DNA of 64,000 bases from Streptomyces sp. NBC_01283 (GTDB lineage: Bacteria; Actinomycetota; Actinomycetes; Streptomycetales; Streptomycetaceae), in assembly GCF_041435335.1 (NCBI RefSeq), contig NZ_CP108430.1, positions 1,612,001 through 1,676,000 on the forward strand, given 5' to 3'. This document shows positions 11,011-19,090 of this stretch, one piece after another. The notes beneath the pieces are model-generated. The model was not told where the DNA came from. It made no database searches and was given only the letters and a program-made list of their open reading frames with translations. Position numbers and translations under genes: made by a program. Numbering within the stretch: position 1 is the first letter of the stretch; every line of letters begins with the position of its first letter.

Positions 11011-11895
11011 TCAGCGCCCCCTGACGAACTCCCGCAACGTCCCCGGCGCCCTCCCCCCGAACCGCGCGATGGACGGCGTCACCTCGTACAGCTCGTGGTG
11101 CGAGCCGATCAGGCGGAACAGTTCCCACAGTTTGTCCAGGTGGGCCACCACATGCGTGTCGCCGTACAGCTCCGTGGCCCGCTCCCGCCACTCCTCCGGC
11201 GACACGTCCACGTACTTCAGACCCCCGCCGTACGTCTCCACGACCTCCCCCACGGTCAGGATCTGCCCGGTCAGGAGCACCACCGGATCCGGGCACTTCT
11301 GCAGCGGGTCCGTGAGGAGTCCCGCGCCCACCCGTGCCACGTCCTCGCCCGCGATCAGCGGGAGCACCGTGCCCAGGGAGCCGAGCGGCATCGCCAGCTC
11401 ACGTCCGCCGCCCGCCCGCACCAGGAAGTCGAGGTTCTCGAAGAAGACCCCGGCCCTCAGGTGCACCGCCCCGATCCCTGCCCGGTCGAAGACCTCCTCG
11501 GCGACCCAGTGCTGCCGCATCCGGGGTGTCCCCGCGTCCGGCGCGGCGGCGAGCTGTGACACCTCGACGACGCGTTCGAGCCCCGCGCGCCGGGCCGCGG
11601 CCGCGAACGCGCCTGCCGCGTCGAGCAGGCCGCCGGTCACCGGGTAGGTGAAGAAGGCGCGCCGCACGCCCCGCACCGCCGCGAGCACGTCCGTGATCTC
11701 GCGGAGATCGCCGACGACCACCTCTGCGCCCAGCTTCCGCAGCGAGGCGGCACGTTCGTCGTCGGTCCGCACCAGGGCGCGTACCGCCTGCCCCTGTTCC
11801 AGGAGCAGCCGTACGACATGGCGGCCGGTGGAACCCTGCTGCCCTCCCGCGGCGCCGGTCACGAGGACGGGTTCGTTCGACGGCATCGCGCTCAC
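11011..11895 (-). CDS. NmrA-like NAD(P)-binding protein
   Basis: A 294-residue atypical SDR of the NmrA type. The Rossmann motif VTGAAGGQQGSTG comes at residues 12-24. The body (VVVGDLREITDVLAAVRGVR, PVTGGLLDAAGAFAAAARRA) matches NmrA/HSCARG-like redox sensors and reductases. Start GTG 11895 overlaps the stop of the upstream gene as GTGA; an internal ATG at 11886 is the alternative. It is the second gene of a two-gene unit divergent from a TetR regulator, which probably controls it. The family includes NADPH sensors and quinone or isoflavone reductases; no choice is possible here. Confidence 0.85.
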   Translation of the reverse strand: MSAMPSNEPVLVTGAAGGQQGSTGRHVVRLLLEQGQAVRALVRTDDERAASLRKLGAEVVVGDLREITDVLAAVRGVRRAFFTYPVTGGLLDAAGAFAAAARRAGLERVVEVSQLAAAPDAGTPRMRQHWVAEEVFDRAGIGAVHLRAGVFFENLDFLVRAGGGRELAMPLGSLGTVLPLIAGEDVARVGAGLLTDPLQKCPDPVVLLTGQILTVGEVVETYGGGLKYVDVSPEEWRERATELYGDTHVVAHLDKLWELFRLIGSHHELYEVTPSIARFGGRAPGTLREFVRGR

Positions 11896-12926
11896 CTTCC
11901 GCTCAGCGTGAGCGTGAAGGCGCCCTGCCGCTCCAGCTCCCGCAGGAACGGCTCCGCCGGGAAGGCCTCCCCGGGTGCGAGGACCCCCGTCTTCGTCGGC
12001 CCCCTGCCCTCCGCGATCCGCACCGCGCCCTCCACCGAGGCGAGCGCGCCGGCCCTCCACAGGTCACGGCCCGTCAACTGCCCTGCCACGCCGCCCCCTT
12101 CCCACATCGCCTGGACGGCGACGGTGAAGTCGGTCTCCGCCCGTTCCGCGGCACCGATGTGCTCGCTGTCGAACGCCTCGGCCGCCTCGAAGGCGCTGGT
12201 GCTGAGCATCAGGTCGATGGCGCGGGCCGGGACATGGCGCGGGACCGTCACGACCTCGCTCGACGGGAACGGGGCGATCATCGAGCGCGGGCCGAGCGGC
12301 GGCGGGAAGGGGAAGACGGCGTTGCGGGGTTCGACATAGCCCGCGTGCAGGACGCCGTCACCGAAGGTGAGGCGCTCGGTCTCGGCCAAGAGGCGGGTGG
12401 CGGTGTTCTTGGCACCGGTGGTCAGCCGCCAGCCGTTCACGGCGTACGCGACGACGATCCGGTCGATGCCCGCGATGCCGTCCGACACCGCTCCCGCAAG
12501 CAGGTCGCCGAGGCCGCCGTAGAAGCTGAGACCGGGGATCATGACGGCGCCGGTGCGCTGCGCCGTGGCCTGCGCGGTGTCGAAGACCCCTTTCACGTGG
12601 TGGGGTTCGAGTGCGTGGTCGATGTAGTGACAGCCCGCTTCCGCCGCGGCGGCGGCGACGGGCGCGCCGGTGACGGCGAAGGGGCCCGCACACTGGATGA
12701 GGACGTCGGCGTCCGTCATCACCTCGCGCAGCGCCGGGGCGTCGTCCACGGCGGCGGTACGGGTCGACACCCTTACTCCCGCGTCGAGTTCACCGGCCAG
12801 CGCCCGTAACGCCTCGGCATCACGCCCGACCAGGAGCAACTCCGCGTCTCGGGCGAGGAGTTCGGACGCCACGAGGCGTCCGGTGTGGCCATAGGCTCCG
12901 TAGATCGCGAAGAGCGGCTTTGTCAT
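11892..12926 (-). CDS. Saccharopine-dehydrogenase-like NAD(P)-binding protein
   Basis: A 344-residue protein beginning MTKPLFAIYGAYGHTG, whose Rossmann motif GAYGHTG lies at 9-15. The segment ADVLIQCAGPFAVTGAPVAAA and the GCHYIDHALEP strand are hallmarks of the saccharopine dehydrogenase / trans-acting enoyl reductase group. ATG 12926 is chosen over the TTG two codons earlier. It leads a translationally coupled pair with the NmrA-like gene. A palindrome 15 bp upstream of the start and a divergent TetR gene suggest repression until an inducer, probably a toxic organic compound, is present. Confidence 0.85.
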   Translation of the reverse strand: MTKPLFAIYGAYGHTGRLVASELLARDAELLLVGRDAEALRALAGELDAGVRVSTRTAAVDDAPALREVMTDADVLIQCAGPFAVTGAPVAAAAAEAGCHYIDHALEPHHVKGVFDTAQATAQRTGAVMIPGLSFYGGLGDLLAGAVSDGIAGIDRIVVAYAVNGWRLTTGAKNTATRLLAETERLTFGDGVLHAGYVEPRNAVFPFPPPLGPRSMIAPFPSSEVVTVPRHVPARAIDLMLSTSAFEAAEAFDSEHIGAAERAETDFTVAVQAMWEGGGVAGQLTGRDLWRAGALASVEGAVRIAEGRGPTKTGVLAPGEAFPAEPFLRELERQGAFTLTLSGR

Positions 12927-12940
12927 GCTCAACTCGCTTT

Positions 12941-12955
12941 CATACCGAAGGTATG
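12941..12955. promoter_or_regulatory. Palindromic operator between oxidoreductase pair and tetR
   Basis: CATACC-GAA-GGTATG is a perfect 6-3-6 inverted repeat, 15 bp upstream of the saccharopine-type start and 55 bp upstream of the TetR start. Its place in the divergent promoter region makes it the likely site for the TetR-family protein encoded at 13010. Confidence 0.65.
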
Positions 12956-13009
12956 CAACTGGTGCGGAACCTACGTACCCTGAATATGTTCGTCAAGAGG
13001 AGCCGAGCC

Positions 13010-13675
13010 GTGATCCCGTCAGCGTCGCCAGCACCGTCAGGGCGGCCAACTGCCCGCCGCACACAGGCGGAACGCTCCGACGCGACCACCGCGCGGTTGG
13101 TCGCCGCGGCGCAGCGCCTCTTCGGCCGGGACGGGTACGCGACGACGTCGATCGTCGCCGTGGCGGCGTCCGCCGGTGTCACCAAAGGCGCGGCCTACCA
13201 CCACTTCGCGGGCAAGGCGGACCTCTTCCACGCGGTGTTCGTCCGTGAACAGCAGGAGATCGCGGCGGAGTTGGAGCGCGCGGCGGCCGAGGAGGCCGAC
13301 GCCCGGTCGGCGCTGCGGCGCGGCTGCCGCCGCTTCCTGGAACACTGCCTCGACCCCGGGTTCCGGCGGATCACACTGCTCGACGCGCCCGCGGTCCTCG
13401 GCTGGGAGACCGTCCGCGAGATCCAGTACGCCCATACGCTGCGGGTGCTGACCCAGGGCATGCGAATGGCGGCGGCCGAAGGTCACTTCGGCGAAGGCGG
13501 GGATCTGGACGTGCGCTGCCAGCTGATGTTCGGCGCGCTGTGCGAGGCGGGCATGCTCCTGGCCCGCTCACCCGACCCGGCCTCCGCCCTCACCTCGGTG
13601 ACGGCGGAGGCCGAACGTCTGCTGGCGGCGCTCTCCACGCCCCAGGGACCGGGAACGAGGAGTTACGGGGACTAG
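13010..13675 (+). CDS. TetR/AcrR-family transcriptional regulator
   Basis: A 221-residue repressor. The N-terminal helix-turn-helix reads RLVAAAQRLFGRDGYATTSI then VTKGAAYHHFAGKADLF, the standard TetR recognition helix. The C-terminal ligand domain has no assigned inducer. I choose GTG 13010, which has AAGAGGAG at 12995-13002; an upstream ATG at 12986 lacks a ribosome site. It is divergent from the two NAD(P)-binding genes and probably represses both them and itself through the palindrome between. Its TAG stop overlaps the TAG stop of the convergent radical SAM gene in one CTAG (13672-13675). Confidence 0.9.
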   Translation: MIPSASPAPSGRPTARRTQAERSDATTARLVAAAQRLFGRDGYATTSIVAVAASAGVTKGAAYHHFAGKADLFHAVFVREQQEIAAELERAAAEEADARSALRRGCRRFLEHCLDPGFRRITLLDAPAVLGWETVREIQYAHTLRVLTQGMRMAAAEGHFGEGGDLDVRCQLMFGALCEAGMLLARSPDPASALTSVTAEAERLLAALSTPQGPGTRSYGD

Positions 13676-15039
13676 GCCTTCTCGGGGACACCGTTCCCGG
13701 TCACCTGGTCCTCCGGGGCAGCCGCGTCCGGGGAGAGGCTGTCCATGAAGGACGAGACGGAGAACACCGCACGCCCCGGCCCCGCCGGACCGTAACCGGG
13801 AGGCGACGAGAGGCCGTTGGACTCCATCGTCGCGCGGTACGCCTCCAGCAGGCGCACGTGGTACTCCAGCGGCGCGCCCTGCGGGTTCGCCTTGCCCAGC
13901 GGTGTCGTGGGCTCGGGGCACCACGTGGTAAAGCGGGGCGTGATGCCGCGCGACATGAAGTACTGGAGGCCCTCGACGGTGGAGTCGATGGCCTCGCCGA
14001 CCGTCTTGAAGCCGAACGGCTCCGCCATCTCCACGCCCGCCACGAAGTTCGGGATGACGTTGCGCGGCCCGAAGACATCGGCGGAGTCCAGGATGCGGCG
14101 GTGCCACTCGTCACGGCCGACGTAGCGCTCCTTGCCGGGGCAGTAGCGCTCGAACAGATACGGGTCCCACACCTCGTAGTTGGGGTGGTAGATCCGCACG
14201 CCGTAGTCGTGGAAGCGCTGTACGTCCGCCTTGGGCAGCGCCTGCGCGACGACCTTGCCGATCCAGCGGCCGGGGAAGCGCTCCTCGATGGCCTTCGCGT
14301 ACTGCCCGTAGAAGTCGGCCTCGTCCTTGCCGCCGATCTGCGAGGTGATGGCGCCGCCGGTGAGCGTGTAGGCGGTGGAGGACTTCGCGGTGTCGTACTT
14401 GTCGATGATGGCGAGGGCCTCAAGGACCTCATCCATCGGCTTCACGCCCGTGTAGGGGCGGCCCGCCGCCTTCTGCTGGCGCCAGTTGTGGTTGATGTCG
14501 CAGTACTGGCACTCCTCCTTGGCGCCGAAGTACTGGCAGACACGGAAGACCGTCAGATAGATGAGGTAGCCCCACTGGATGGTGGGCGCCACCTCCATGA
14601 CGGACTTGCCGTTCTCCAGGGTGTGCCGGTAGTAGTCCGGCATCGGCGGCAGGCCCACGTCGGAGATGCGTACGCCGTCGAGGTAGAGGCCGAGGACGCC
14701 GTTGTCGTCGGCGGCCACGCGGTACGGCGACGAAGGGTTCACGCGGACCGAGACCACCGTGCGGCGCAGGTCGTAGGGGCCACCGGTGAGGACGATCTCC
14801 TCGGGCGGGCGGCGCAGGGCTGCGGCGCCGAGCTCGGGCAGGGTGCTGTGGTCGAAGGAGAAGATGAAGTACGACTTCGGCTTGACCTCACCGCCCTCGT
14901 TGTCGCTCAGCGCGGACTCGTCGAAGGCCATGCCACCCCGGAGCAGGTCCTCTTTGATCACCGCTTCCCGCGGCACCTGCGGGAACCGCTCCATGAGTCC
15001 CTCTACGAGCTGGGTACGGCTCTCGCTGCGGCTTGCCAT
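13672..15039 (-). CDS. Radical SAM protein with CX8CX2C cluster motif
   Basis: A 455-residue protein whose central part resembles radical SAM enzymes. Cys168, Cys177 and Cys180 (VCQYFGAKEECQYCDINHNW) form CX8CX2C, not the canonical CX3CX2C. They sit at the end of the first barrel strand where the [4Fe-4S]-SAM cluster belongs, and CQYCD keeps an aromatic residue before the last cysteine. An N-terminal region of about 150 residues precedes the barrel. Further cysteines occur in RYCPGKERY and TTWCPEP. ATG 15039 begins MASRSESRTQ. It has no operon partner; a TATTAG at about 15096-15101 could be its -10 element. The reaction is unknown. Confidence 0.82.
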   Translation of the reverse strand: MASRSESRTQLVEGLMERFPQVPREAVIKEDLLRGGMAFDESALSDNEGGEVKPKSYFIFSFDHSTLPELGAAALRRPPEEIVLTGGPYDLRRTVVSVRVNPSSPYRVAADDNGVLGLYLDGVRISDVGLPPMPDYYRHTLENGKSVMEVAPTIQWGYLIYLTVFRVCQYFGAKEECQYCDINHNWRQQKAAGRPYTGVKPMDEVLEALAIIDKYDTAKSSTAYTLTGGAITSQIGGKDEADFYGQYAKAIEERFPGRWIGKVVAQALPKADVQRFHDYGVRIYHPNYEVWDPYLFERYCPGKERYVGRDEWHRRILDSADVFGPRNVIPNFVAGVEMAEPFGFKTVGEAIDSTVEGLQYFMSRGITPRFTTWCPEPTTPLGKANPQGAPLEYHVRLLEAYRATMESNGLSSPPGYGPAGPGRAVFSVSSFMDSLSPDAAAPEDQVTGNGVPEKA

Positions 15040-15232
15040 CTGCCGGGCACCTCGGATCCTGTCGGTGAATTGTGCGTTCCCGTACCCCCCACGCTAATAC
15101 GCCGCTTTTCCGGCGCGGATCCGCCTCCGGTCTCAGCCGCTCTCCGCCCTTGGGCGGGGCCTTCCGCCGGGCCTTTCACACCGTGCCGCCGGGGCCGGGA
15201 ACCCGGCGGTGCCGGCCTCGCGTTGTCCTGGC

Positions 15233-16783
15233 ATGAACGAGCTGGTTGCCGGGGGGAACGTGGAGCTGCCGGACGGTACCGTCACCCTCCGGGTGCCCGG
15301 TCCCTTCGACCTGTCCGTGATCGTCACCGGCGACAGCGGGAAGGTCGCGGGCGACGGCGACTTCGTCTTCTACAACCAGCCCGCCACGTCCGGCGCCCGG
15401 CTCCAGGGGGACACGGTCACGGTCGACGGGCGGCGCCTGCGCACCGGTGCGAGCCGCGTCACCGTGGCCGTGAGCCCCGCCGAGCCGGGCACTCCCCTGG
15501 GCCGGCTGCCGGGCATCGCGCTCCAGGTGCACGGGCCCGGCGGTCGGCTGGTGGCGCGTTTCACACCGCCGCGCCCCGACCGCGAGACGGTGCTGCTGCT
15601 CGCGGAGATCTACCGCCGCGGCCAGGGGTGGAAGCTCCGGGCCCTCGGTCAGGGGTACGCGGACGGGCTCGCGGGGGTGGCTCGGGACTTCGGGGTTGAC
15701 GTGGCGGAGGAGGATACGCAGGCGCCCGTGACTTCCGGGGCAACGCCGAGCTCCCCTTCTGGGACGCCGCCGAGTTCCCCTTGGGGTGCACCGTCGGGTT
15801 CCCCTGCCGGGGCACGGCCGAGTTCCTCTTCTGGTGCACCGCCGAGTTCCCCCTCCGGTGCACGGCGGCCGACCTCCTCCGGGCCACCGCCGAATGCGCC
15901 TGCCGGGGCGCCGCCGCTTCTCGGCACCGCGCCTTCCGGGCGATCGTCCGATTCCGGTGGGCACGCGTCGGCCGGGATCGGGCGATCGCCCGTATCCCCC
16001 GGGCAGCCCGCCCCCGACGGCCTTCTCCCGCTGGTCAACGCCGCGCGGGCGTCGGCGGGCGCGCCTCCCGTCTCCCTCGATGCCCGGCTGACCGCCGCCG
16101 CGGGCGCGCACGCCGCCGGGATTGCGGCGCGGGGCAGCCTCAGTTCGGAGGCGGACGGCGCGTCCCTCTACCAGCGCGTCGTCGCCGGGGGGTACGCGTA
16201 TCTGGCCATCGGCGAGCATCTGGTCTCCGGGCCGCGCTCGGCCGCCGACTTCGTGGAGTACTGCCTCCGCGGCGAGCAGTCGGGACGAACGGTGCGGAGC
16301 CGCGCGTACACGCACGTCGGGGTGGCCCACACCGCCGACGCGCGCTCCGGCGACGTCTACTGGACGGCGCTGTGGGCCAGCCCCTTCAGCCCGCAAGGCC
16401 TCGCGGAGTGGGGAGCGGCCGTGCTGCGGCTCACCAATGCCGAGCGGACCGCGGCCGGACTTCGCCCCCTCTCCCCCGACCCGCTCCTGACCGTCGCGGC
16501 GCAGGGCCACAGCGCGGACATGGTCGCCCGTGCCTTCTACGCCCACACGTCACCCGAAGGCGGTGAGCCCTGGGACCGCGCGTCCACCGCGGGCAGCACG
16601 CACCGCGCGATCGGCGAGAACATCGCCTGCGGGCAGCGCACACCCGCCGAGGTGGTGGACGGCTGGATGAACAGCCCCGGCCACCGGGCCAACATCCTCA
16701 AGCCCTCCTTCACCCACCTCGGCGTGGGCTTCGCGGGCGGCGGCTCGGCGGGGACGTACTGGACACAGCTCTTCGGCGGCTGA
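15233..16783 (+). CDS. TerD domain fused to two CAP/SCP domains
   Basis: A 516-residue fusion. Residues 1-157 are a TerD-type domain (MNELVAGGNVELPDG; DLSVIVTGDSGK with Asp-rich calcium-binding loop; GDFVFYNQP). Residues 160-260 are a Pro/Ser/Gly linker with imperfect eight-residue repeats. Residues 262-383 and 393-514 are two CAP (SCP/PR-1) domains. The second keeps the cavity residues His426, His438, Glu462 and His484 (WMNSPGHRANIL). The first has lost the equivalents of His438 and His484. No signal peptide is visible although CAP domains are usually exported. ATG 15233 matches the TerD family start. Function is unknown; envelope or stress roles are possible. Confidence 0.85.
   Translation: MNELVAGGNVELPDGTVTLRVPGPFDLSVIVTGDSGKVAGDGDFVFYNQPATSGARLQGDTVTVDGRRLRTGASRVTVAVSPAEPGTPLGRLPGIALQVHGPGGRLVARFTPPRPDRETVLLLAEIYRRGQGWKLRALGQGYADGLAGVARDFGVDVAEEDTQAPVTSGATPSSPSGTPPSSPWGAPSGSPAGARPSSSSGAPPSSPSGARRPTSSGPPPNAPAGAPPLLGTAPSGRSSDSGGHASAGIGRSPVSPGQPAPDGLLPLVNAARASAGAPPVSLDARLTAAAGAHAAGIAARGSLSSEADGASLYQRVVAGGYAYLAIGEHLVSGPRSAADFVEYCLRGEQSGRTVRSRAYTHVGVAHTADARSGDVYWTALWASPFSPQGLAEWGAAVLRLTNAERTAAGLRPLSPDPLLTVAAQGHSADMVARAFYAHTSPEGGEPWDRASTAGSTHRAIGENIACGQRTPAEVVDGWMNSPGHRANILKPSFTHLGVGFAGGGSAGTYWTQLFGG
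15746..15868 (+). repeat. Linker repeat block in the TerD-CAP gene
   Basis: Imperfect 24-nt units (core CCGAGTTCCCC followed by a TGG/CCGG-GTGC half) recur about five times and encode degenerate octapeptides of the form S-S-P-S-G-A-P-P. The block forms the flexible spacer between the TerD and CAP domains and is likely to vary in length between strains by slippage. Confidence 0.7.
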
Positions 16784-16972
16784 CAAGCGCTCGGGGCTGC
16801 GACAGGAACAAGCCGGGCCTGCGACAGACAGGCAAGGCTGGGGCTGGGGCTGGGGCTACGGCGGGCGGGCGGGCGCAGGCCGGTGCGCGAGGTGGGCCCC
16901 CACACACCGACCCGTGTCACCGCTCGGCCGGAGACGGCGCCCGGCACCCCCCTCGCCCCACGGCCGCCCCCC
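16784..16972. other. Gap between convergent genes, low complexity
   Basis: Contains short GGGGCT and GGGC runs around 16835-16875 but no convincing hairpin and no coding signal. It lies between the stops of the TerD-CAP gene and the last gene of the sugar operon. Confidence 0.4.
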
Positions 16973-17983
16973 TCAGCCCACCGCCACCGGAACCCCGCTC
17001 CGCGCCGACGCATAACCCGCCGCCACGATCTTCAGCGTCCGCAGCCCGCCCTCGCCGTCGGCCACCTCCATGCCGCCCGGCTCCGGCCCGTAGAGGAACG
17101 CCCGGAGCATACGCTCGTCCAGGTCGGCGCCGAAGGGCAGCTCAAGCCCCTGCTGGTGGCGTTCGCTGTAACCGTGGACCGACTGGTCGAAGGCGTCCAT
17201 CTCCAGGGTGGCCCGCTCGGCGACCACGGTGAGTTCGAGGCCGCCCCAGGAGTGGTGCGAGCGGGGATGCGACCAGCTGCAGTCGATCGTGGCCACCGAG
17301 CCGTTGTCGTAGGTCACGGTGACCAGACCGCTGGTCTCGGCGTCGACCTCACCCTCGTACATGCGGTTGTTCGTCTGCGCGTATACGTCAACGGGCCGGG
17401 CCTCGCCGAAGAGGTCGTCCAGGAGGTCGGCTATGTGGACCGTGTGGTCCATCAGGGCGCCACCACCCGCGAGTTCGGGATCGGCGAACCAGCGCCGTGA
17501 GCTCGGCATGGAGCCGTTGTTCGCGCCGGACACGGTCAGCACCCGGCCCGCCTCCCCGGACGCGACAGCCGCCTTGACGGCCGCGTACGCGGGGCTGAAC
17601 CGGACCGGAAAGGCGACCGCGAGCCGGACACCGGCGGCGCGGCACGCGGTGAGCATCGCCTCGCCGTCCGCCACCGTCGTGGCCAGGGGCTTCTCGCACA
17701 GGACGTTCACACCGCGGGACGCGGCGAGCTCCACGAGCGGACGGTGCCGCGCGTTCTCGGAGCAGACGATCACCGCGTCCGGCCCCCAGGCGAACGCGTC
17801 CTCGTACGACTCCGCGTACGCGACCCCCCTCTCCTCGGCGAACGCGCGCCCCCGCACCTCACCGGGCGCGGCCGACGAGCTGTCCGGGTCGCTGCCGATG
17901 ACCTCGATGCCCGGCATCCGGGCGAGGAGCCGGAGGTATCCGGACGCGTGGACATGGGCGAACGACAGCACGGCGACCTTCAT
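16973..17983 (-). CDS. Gfo/Idh/MocA-family oxidoreductase (second of pair)
   Basis: A 336-residue NAD(P)-dependent sugar-type dehydrogenase. The N-terminal Rossmann fold starts MKVAVLSFAHVHASGY, with a loop unlike the usual GxGxxG. The conserved motif CEKPLATTVADG is at about 95-106, and the C-terminal domain contains GGGALMDHTVHIADLL with the conserved Asp and His of the active site. ATG 17983 overlaps the stop of the first dehydrogenase as ATGA, so they are translationally coupled. It is the last of six genes beginning with the ROK regulator, and would oxidise or epimerise the imported sugar. Confidence 0.92.
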   Translation of the reverse strand: MKVAVLSFAHVHASGYLRLLARMPGIEVIGSDPDSSSAAPGEVRGRAFAEERGVAYAESYEDAFAWGPDAVIVCSENARHRPLVELAASRGVNVLCEKPLATTVADGEAMLTACRAAGVRLAVAFPVRFSPAYAAVKAAVASGEAGRVLTVSGANNGSMPSSRRWFADPELAGGGALMDHTVHIADLLDDLFGEARPVDVYAQTNNRMYEGEVDAETSGLVTVTYDNGSVATIDCSWSHPRSHHSWGGLELTVVAERATLEMDAFDQSVHGYSERHQQGLELPFGADLDERMLRAFLYGPEPGGMEVADGEGGLRTLKIVAAGYASARSGVPVAVG

Positions 17984-19029
17984 CGCGTGACCTCCTCAGT
18001 ACCGGTGCGGATCTCTGCCGCAGTACCCGTACGGATCTCTGCCGCCCGGCCCGTACGACTCGACTCGACGGCCGCCTCGGCGATCCGCACCGCCTCGATC
18101 CCGTCCCGCGCGCTCACCCGGGGTTCCTCACCGCCGTCCGCCCAGGAAGCCGCGAACTCCCGCAGCTCGGACAGGTAGGGGCTCTCCGTCATCGGACTGG
18201 ACGGAATGCCCTCGTTGGCCGCGCGCACTCCTTGCGCGGTGATCCGGTAGCCGGGCACGGACGTGGAGTCGTGCCGAAGGAGTCCGTCGCTGCCCGCGAT
18301 GCGGAACGTCGTACGAAACCGCTGGTCCGGGAGGCCCCAGAGGCCGGTGATGTGACTGATCGCGCCGGAGGCGTGGGTGAGGACGGCGGTCGCCGAGACG
18401 ACCTCGGCCTGGCTGCCGCCCGTGGCGTGCTCGACGCCTCGCGTCTGCGCGTGCACGCGGACCACGTCGCCCGCGATCCAGCGGGCGATGTCGATGTCGT
18501 GCACCATCAGGTCCATGATGACGCCGCCGGACATGGCGGGGTCACCGAACCAGGGCGCCCACTGGGGCCGCGCCCCGCCGCGCGTGAAGCGCAGGACCGC
18601 CAGGCCTCCCAACTCGCCTCGCGCCACGGCCTGTTGCATGGCCGCGTACGCCGGGAAGTACCGCACGACATGGGCGGGGTGCAGCCGGACACCCGCCGCT
18701 TCGGCGGCTGCCGCGATCTCCTCGGCGTCGGCGGCGTCGAGCGCGAGGGGCTTCTCGCAGATGACATGGCGCCCGGCGGCGACGGCCGCCAGGGCGATCT
18801 CCTTGTGCGTGGGAGTGGGGGTGCAGATGTCGACGGCGGTGCAGTCGGCGAGGAGTTCGCCGAGGCTCGCCACCGCGGCGACCTCGCGCCCCGCGTACTC
18901 GGCGGCGAGCTTCTCCGCGGAGCCGTCGACGGTGTACACGCTGACGCGCGCACCCAGTTCGAGCCAGCCGGGAAGATGGGCGCGGGCTATGCCGCCGGCG
19001 CCGATCAAGCCGATGTGAAGCGGTCGCAT
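17980..19029 (-). CDS. Gfo/Idh/MocA-family oxidoreductase (first of pair)
   Basis: A 349-residue dehydrogenase with GLIGAGGIARAHLPG at residues 7-21, CEKPLALDAADAEE near residue 96 and GGVIMDLMVHDIDIARW near residue 175, the family's cofactor, lysine and Asp-x3-His motifs. ATG 19029 (MRPLHIGLIGAGG) puts the Rossmann strand at the very start; a longer reading to 19119 overlaps the permease and is rejected. The C-terminus carries a duplicated AAEIRTGT segment from two 24-nt direct repeats. It lies 61 bp after the permease gene and is coupled to the second dehydrogenase. Confidence 0.92.
   Translation of the reverse strand: MRPLHIGLIGAGGIARAHLPGWLELGARVSVYTVDGSAEKLAAEYAGREVAAVASLGELLADCTAVDICTPTPTHKEIALAAVAAGRHVICEKPLALDAADAEEIAAAAEAAGVRLHPAHVVRYFPAYAAMQQAVARGELGGLAVLRFTRGGARPQWAPWFGDPAMSGGVIMDLMVHDIDIARWIAGDVVRVHAQTRGVEHATGGSQAEVVSATAVLTHASGAISHITGLWGLPDQRFRTTFRIAGSDGLLRHDSTSVPGYRITAQGVRAANEGIPSSPMTESPYLSELREFAASWADGGEEPRVSARDGIEAVRIAEAAVESSRTGRAAEIRTGTAAEIRTGTEEVTR
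17998..18045. repeat. Two 24-nt direct repeats at the 3' end of the dehydrogenase
   Basis: Units 17998-18021 and 18022-18045 are identical at 22 of 24 positions and end in GGATCTCTGCCGC. They encode the repeated AAEIRTGT tail just before the stop, outside the expected fold. Confidence 0.75.
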
Positions 19030-19090
19030 GGAGGGGGTTACCTTTCCTGGTTCCTGAAAGGGGGCGGCTTTCCGAGGTCGGGAATGGGGC

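Noticed and set aside
15187..15210. GC hairpin (CCGCCGGG / CCCGGCGG) before the TerD-CAP gene as a terminator or riboswitch
   Set aside because: No gene ends upstream on that strand and no conserved riboswitch core is visible; at this GC content such hairpins are common by chance.
15746..15868. Possible CRISPR-like repeat array
   Set aside because: The repeats are in-frame, imperfect and contiguous without spacers, and encode a Pro/Ser linker.
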